A stretch of 10,872 nt of DNA from an uncultured Lysobacteraceae bacterium (GTDB lineage: Bacteria > Pseudomonadota > Gammaproteobacteria > Xanthomonadales > Rhodanobacteraceae): assembly GCA_946482585.1 (NCBI GenBank), contig CAMLSI010000144.1, positions 1-10,872 of the forward strand, written 5' to 3'. A program made the position numbers and the translations under genes. The notes beneath the pieces are model-generated. The model saw nothing but the letters and a program-made list of their open reading frames with translations. It was not told the origin of the DNA and searched no databases. Shown here piece by piece: positions 7,661-10,872 of this stretch; position 1 is the first letter of the stretch, and the number at the start of each line of letters is the position of its first letter.

Positions 7661-9337
7661 CTACTTCGAAATATCCACGTCCTTCGTTTCGCGCAGGAAC
7701 AAGCTGCCGATGACGAAGGTGAACAGCGCGATCACGATCGGATACCACAGGCCCTGGTAGATGTTGCCCGTGGCCGCGACGAGCGCGAACGCGGTCGTCG
7801 GCAGGAAGCCGCCGAACCAGCCGTTGCCGATGTGATACGGCAGGCTCATCGAGGTATAGCGGATGCGCGTCGGGAACAGTTCGACGAGCCACGCGGCGAT
7901 CGGGCCGTAGACCATGGTCACGTAGAGCACGAGGATGGTCAGCAGAATGAACACCATGAAGCGGTTGATCTGCGCCGGGTCGGCCTTGTCGGGATAGCCC
8001 GCAGCCGAGATCGCGCCGGTCAGCGTCTTGGTGAACGCGCCGTTCTGCTCCTTGAACTGGTCAGCCGTGAGGCCCGCGCCGTCGAAGCTCGGGATCGTCT
8101 GCGCGCCGATCTTGATGCTGGCCACGCTGCCGGCCGGTGCAACCTCGTTGATGTACGGAATGTTCTTGCCGGCGAGGAAGCCCTTCGCGATATCGCAGGA
8201 GCTGCGGAACGTGACGTGCGATTTGAGCTCGCCCGGCACGAACTGGAACGCGCACTGATCCGGATCGGCGACGACGGTGACCGGCGACGTCGCGCTGGCC
8301 GTGGCGAACGCCGGATTGCCGTAGTGCGTCAGTGCCTTGAAGATCGGGAAATAGGTCAGCGCCGCGATCAGGCAGCCCGCCATGATGATGGGCTTTCGAC
8401 CGATCTTGTCCGACAGCCAGCCGAATACGATGAAGAACGGCGTCGCGGCCGCGAGCGCGCCGGCCATCAACAGATTCGCGGTCGTGGCGTCGATCTTGAG
8501 CGTCTGCGTCAGGAAGAACAGCGCGTAGAACTGTCCGGCGTACCAGACCACGGCCTGGCCGGCCGTCGCACCGAGCAGCGCGAGCAGCGCGATCTTGCCG
8601 TTGCTCGAGAAGAAGCTTTCGGTGATCGGCGCCTTCGAGCCCTTGCCTTCGGCCTTCATCTGCTGGAACAGCGGCGATTCGTTGAGCTGCAGGCGGATCC
8701 AGACCGAGATGCCGAGCAGTACCACCGAGAGCAGGAACGGCAGGCGCCAGCCCCAGGCCTCGAACGCTTCGCTGCCGAGCCAGGTGCGACAGCCGAGGAT
8801 CACGAGCAGCGACAGGAACAGGCCGAGCGTCGCGGTGGTCTGGATGAAGCTCGTATACAGGCCGCGCTTGCCGTCCGGCGCATGTTCGGCCACGTACGTC
8901 GCCGCACCGCCGTATTCGCCGCCGAGCGCGAGGCCCTGCAACAGGCGCAGCGTGATCAGGATGATCGGCGCCGCGATGCCGATGCTCGCGTAACTCGGCA
9001 GGACGCCGACGAGGAACGTCGACAGGCCCATGATCACGATGGTGACGAGGAACGTGTACTTGCGGCCGATCAGGTCGCCGAGCCGGCCGAACACGAGCGC
9101 GCCGAACGGGCGCACGGCGAAGCCGGCGGCGAATGCGAGCAGCGCGAAGATGAAGCCGCTGGTCGGATTCAGCGCGGTGAAGAACTGCTTGGCGATGATC
9201 GCCGCGAGCGAGCCGTAGAGATAAAAGTCATACCACTCGAACACCGTGCCGAGACTGGACGCGAAGATCACGCGCTTGTGGCCTTGAGTGAGCGGCGTCG
9301 CGCCGGCGGCGCCGGTGTCGTAGGGAACGCTGGCCAT
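7661..9337 (-). CDS. MHS-family MFS metabolite:H+ symporter with periplasmic insert
   Basis: A 558-residue inner-membrane transporter with about twelve membrane segments. MHS-family marks are FEWYDFYLYG in TM1 (33-42), the MFS loop motif GRLGDLIGRK after TM2 (84-93), RLLQGLALGGEYGGA in TM4 (131-145), its second-half copy GWLSDKIGRKP after TM8 (306-316), and ELFPTRIRYTSMSLPYHIG (486-504). Known MHS members move carboxylates, shikimate, alpha-ketoglutarate or osmolytes with protons; the substrate here is not evident from sequence. It is longer than typical members (about 430-450 residues) because of about 120 residues (340-457) between TM9 and TM10, predicted periplasmic, with Cys362 and Cys381. 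The ATG is supported by GAGGAG (9345-9350) seven bases upstream. Co-transcribed with the porin, so a carboxylated nutrient is a reasonable inference. Confidence 0.93.
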   Translation of the reverse strand: MASVPYDTGAAGATPLTQGHKRVIFASSLGTVFEWYDFYLYGSLAAIIAKQFFTALNPTSGFIFALLAFAAGFAVRPFGALVFGRLGDLIGRKYTFLVTIVIMGLSTFLVGVLPSYASIGIAAPIILITLRLLQGLALGGEYGGAATYVAEHAPDGKRGLYTSFIQTTATLGLFLSLLVILGCRTWLGSEAFEAWGWRLPFLLSVVLLGISVWIRLQLNESPLFQQMKAEGKGSKAPITESFFSSNGKIALLALLGATAGQAVVWYAGQFYALFFLTQTLKIDATTANLLMAGALAAATPFFIVFGWLSDKIGRKPIIMAGCLIAALTYFPIFKALTHYGNPAFATASATSPVTVVADPDQCAFQFVPGELKSHVTFRSSCDIAKGFLAGKNIPYINEVAPAGSVASIKIGAQTIPSFDGAGLTADQFKEQNGAFTKTLTGAISAAGYPDKADPAQINRFMVFILLTILVLYVTMVYGPIAAWLVELFPTRIRYTSMSLPYHIGNGWFGGFLPTTAFALVAATGNIYQGLWYPIVIALFTFVIGSLFLRETKDVDISK

Positions 9338-9344
9338 CTGGATT

Positions 9345-9350
9345 CTCCTC
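9345..9350 (-). promoter_or_regulatory. Transporter ribosome-binding site overlapping the porin stop codon
   Basis: GAGGAG on the minus strand shares bases with the porin TGA (9349-9351), and the transporter ATG follows seven bases later. Ribosomes ending the porin would sit on this site, so translational coupling is likely. Confidence 0.8.
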
Positions 9351-10713
9351 AGAACGAGTACTTCGCCATGAACTGCAGGCGATCGATGTCACCTTCCGCA
9401 CCGCTTTCGACTTCGCGCCGGCCGACCATGTATTCGACGCCGACATCGAGCTTCGGCAGCGGCGAATAGATCAGGTTGATGCGGAAGCTCTGCGAACTCT
9501 TGGTGACGCCGGTGCCGGTGAAAGCGACCGGATTGTCGTATTCGCTGCGCGCGTACATGAGGTTGCTGCGCAGCTGCTTGTTGAACACGTGACGCCAGGC
9601 GACGTAGCCGGCCCAACCGTCGATCGCCTCGAGGTCGTTGTTCGTGTCGAGCACCGAATCCGCGGTGATGCCGAGGCCGATGTAGCGGCTGATCGAGCCG
9701 CCGGTCAGCTGATAGCGGATGTCGTTCTTCTCGCCGATGACGAACTTGCCGCCGACGGTCACGGCGCCGCCGAACTGGCTGTCCTCGATCGCCGGCGTCG
9801 TGCCCGCGGCCGGACGATCGACGCGCAGGTCGCGCAGCAGCCCGGCGATGCCGAAGTGGCCCCAGGTGCCCTTCCAGGTGTAGCGCGCGGCCAGATCGGG
9901 CAGCGCGCCGCGATCGGAACTCGCCGCCGCGCCACCGCCGCGCGGCAGGATCGTGGTCTGCGGATCTTCCAGCGAGATCTGGAAATTGCCGGTCGTGTAG
10001 CGGACCTGCGGCTGGCGCACGAAGATCACGCCGTCGGTCGGACCGATGAAATCGACCGCCTCGGGCAGTGCGGCCGTATCCACGAACGTCGACCAGGTCT
10101 GGCCGGCGAGCCACTTGTTCCAGTACGCGTACGCGTGGCGCATGGTGAGGCCGTACGTGTTGGTGGCGTTCTCGTTGCCGAGGGCGCCGCCGAAGAAATC
10201 GAACTCGACAAATGCGCCGAGCTTGTCGCTGTTGTCGGTGACGGTATCGACACCGATGCTCACACGCGAGAATTTGGCGCCGGCGTCGTAGTCGGTGCTC
10301 GAGCCGTTGCCGCCGACCGGCGTCTGTCCGGGCACGTAGAGATCACGGCCCGACGCCGAGTCGGCGAGCTGGCCGGAATCCGTACGCGTCAGCATGAAAT
10401 CGGACTTGATGAAACCGCCGATCTTGACCGTCGTGCCCGGATTGGCGCCGGGCGTCAGGGTCGTAACCTGTATCGGCGCTTTTACCCCGGGCGCCGACGG
10501 ACCGGCGGCCGGTGCGGCCGGCGCCGCCGCGGTCGCCTTCTTCTGCGCTTCGACGGCGCTCTTGAGCTCGGCGAGCTGCTGCTCGAGCTGCGCGATGCGA
10601 GCCTCGAGCGCCGCTTCGCTGCGACTGTCGGCCTGTACGGCGCCGCTCAGCGACAGCAGCAGTGCCGCCGACAATACGGTGCGGCGTAGTGAACAAAGTG
10701 ACGAGAAAGCCAT
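9349..10713 (-). CDS. DcaP-like trimeric outer-membrane porin
   Basis: A 454-residue precursor. The signal peptide (1-28) has an RR start, a Leu/Ala core and cleavage VQA|D. Residues 30-60 form a heptad-like, Glu/Gln/Leu-rich coiled coil (RIAQLEQQLAELKSAVEAQ), then an Ala/Pro linker (about 61-78). The rest (about 90-454) alternates polar and aromatic residues as in a beta-barrel and ends in FMAKYSF, with the terminal Phe recognised by outer-membrane assembly. An N-terminal coiled coil before a porin barrel is the layout of DcaP-family trimeric channels, known for taking up dicarboxylates and similar negatively charged solutes; the substrate here is inferred. In-frame sequence upstream would add 39 residues from 10830 but would bury the signal peptide. 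The ATG at 10713 has GGAGG six bases upstream. First gene of the operon. Confidence 0.9.
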   Translation of the reverse strand: MAFSSLCSLRRTVLSAALLLSLSGAVQADSRSEAALEARIAQLEQQLAELKSAVEAQKKATAAAPAAPAAGPSAPGVKAPIQVTTLTPGANPGTTVKIGGFIKSDFMLTRTDSGQLADSASGRDLYVPGQTPVGGNGSSTDYDAGAKFSRVSIGVDTVTDNSDKLGAFVEFDFFGGALGNENATNTYGLTMRHAYAYWNKWLAGQTWSTFVDTAALPEAVDFIGPTDGVIFVRQPQVRYTTGNFQISLEDPQTTILPRGGGAAASSDRGALPDLAARYTWKGTWGHFGIAGLLRDLRVDRPAAGTTPAIEDSQFGGAVTVGGKFVIGEKNDIRYQLTGGSISRYIGLGITADSVLDTNNDLEAIDGWAGYVAWRHVFNKQLRSNLMYARSEYDNPVAFTGTGVTKSSQSFRINLIYSPLPKLDVGVEYMVGRREVESGAEGDIDRLQFMAKYSF

Positions 10714-10719
10714 TGAACC

Positions 10720-10724
10720 CCTCC
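10720..10724 (-). promoter_or_regulatory. Strong ribosome-binding site of the porin
   Basis: GGAGG within GGGAGGGG (10718-10725) lies six bases before the ATG at 10713. It decides the start against the longer frame opening at 10830. Confidence 0.8.
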
Positions 10725-10782
10725 CAAGGCATGTGGCGGGCCGAGGTTGCGCTCGCAGGAATTGCGCGCCTATTCGCCATTG

Positions 10783-10830
10783 GTCGAAGCGCCATCGCGT
10801 TTCGACTAAAGTCGGATTGGTTGCGCGCAA
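10783..10830. promoter_or_regulatory. Inverted-repeat cluster upstream of the porin operon
   Basis: Three symmetric elements are packed into 48 bases, starting 70 bases upstream of the porin start. GTCGAA/TTCGAC arms flank 12 bases (10783-10806), with an inner GCG/CGC pair after one mismatch. CGACT-AA-AGTCG (10803-10814) overlaps it. TTGCGCGCAA (10821-10830) is a perfect 10-bp palindrome. No convincing sigma-70 pair was found. An operator for a carbon-source regulator is plausible but unproven. The remainder of 10714-10872 shows no gene. Confidence 0.35.
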
Positions 10831-10872
10831 GCCTCGGCTACTGTTGATGCAATGCAGCAGGGGAGGGGCGCC

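Noticed and set aside
7485..7760. A 91-codon plus-strand frame in and beyond the intergenic gap.
   Set aside because: It crosses the terminator hairpin and the end of the transporter, and shows no ribosome-binding site or domain.
7832..9469. A 545-codon plus-strand frame, and another at 9589-10689.
   Set aside because: Antisense to the transporter and the porin, whose minus-strand frames encode clear membrane segments and a signal-peptide-bearing barrel.
10714..10830. Upstream in-frame start for the porin.
   Set aside because: The extension would place 39 polar residues before the signal peptide and has no better ribosome-binding site than the ATG at 10713.
10858..10872. Purine-rich GGGGAGGGG on the plus strand at the right edge, which could be a ribosome-binding site for a divergent gene.
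   Set aside because: No start codon follows within the window, so a gene cannot be supported.
1..10872. tRNA, rRNA, CRISPR arrays, insertion sequences and attachment sites.
   Set aside because: None seen: no short regularly spaced DNA repeats, no transposase-like frame, and no cloverleaf-like segment in the two short gaps.

Overview
The window holds three genes, all on the minus strand, in high-GC DNA with strong GC bias at third codon positions. Read in the direction of transcription (from the right edge leftwards) they are a DcaP-like outer-membrane porin (9349-10713), an MHS-family major facilitator transporter (7661-9337), and a giant secreted RHS/YD-repeat protein (start at 7413, running off the left edge). 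The Sec signal peptides, an outer-membrane barrel ending in Phe and the MHS transporter indicate a Gram-negative proteobacterium. The DcaP-like/MHS pairing and the composition suggest Lysobacterales (Xanthomonadales) or a similar lineage, but that placement is an inference.

Region 10714-10872 is the leader of the porin gene. It carries a strong Shine-Dalgarno sequence and a cluster of inverted repeats that may be an operator. The porin and the transporter form a tight two-gene operon: the porin stop codon overlaps the transporter ribosome-binding site. Together they look like an uptake route, with the porin admitting a small, probably carboxylated, solute through the outer membrane and the MHS symporter carrying it across the inner membrane with protons. 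The operon ends at a strong intrinsic terminator (7608-7635) with a UUCG tetraloop.

After a less GC-rich gap of about 190 bp (7414-7607), with a weak promoter candidate and a 14-bp near-palindrome, the giant gene starts. Its 2,471 visible residues are one unbroken frame: signal peptide, a Cys-containing N-terminal domain, Calx-beta-like domain, DUF11-like domain, cadherin-like and putative-Ig domains, an eight-repeat FG-GAP propeller, CARDB domain, four tandem putative-Ig domains, an RHS-type N-terminal cap and at least ten YD repeats. The core, the C-terminal tip (the usual toxin position in polymorphic RHS proteins) and any immunity gene lie beyond the left edge. This gene is the accessory, potentially novel part of the window. 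Most other long open frames here are antisense or shifted shadows of these three genes.
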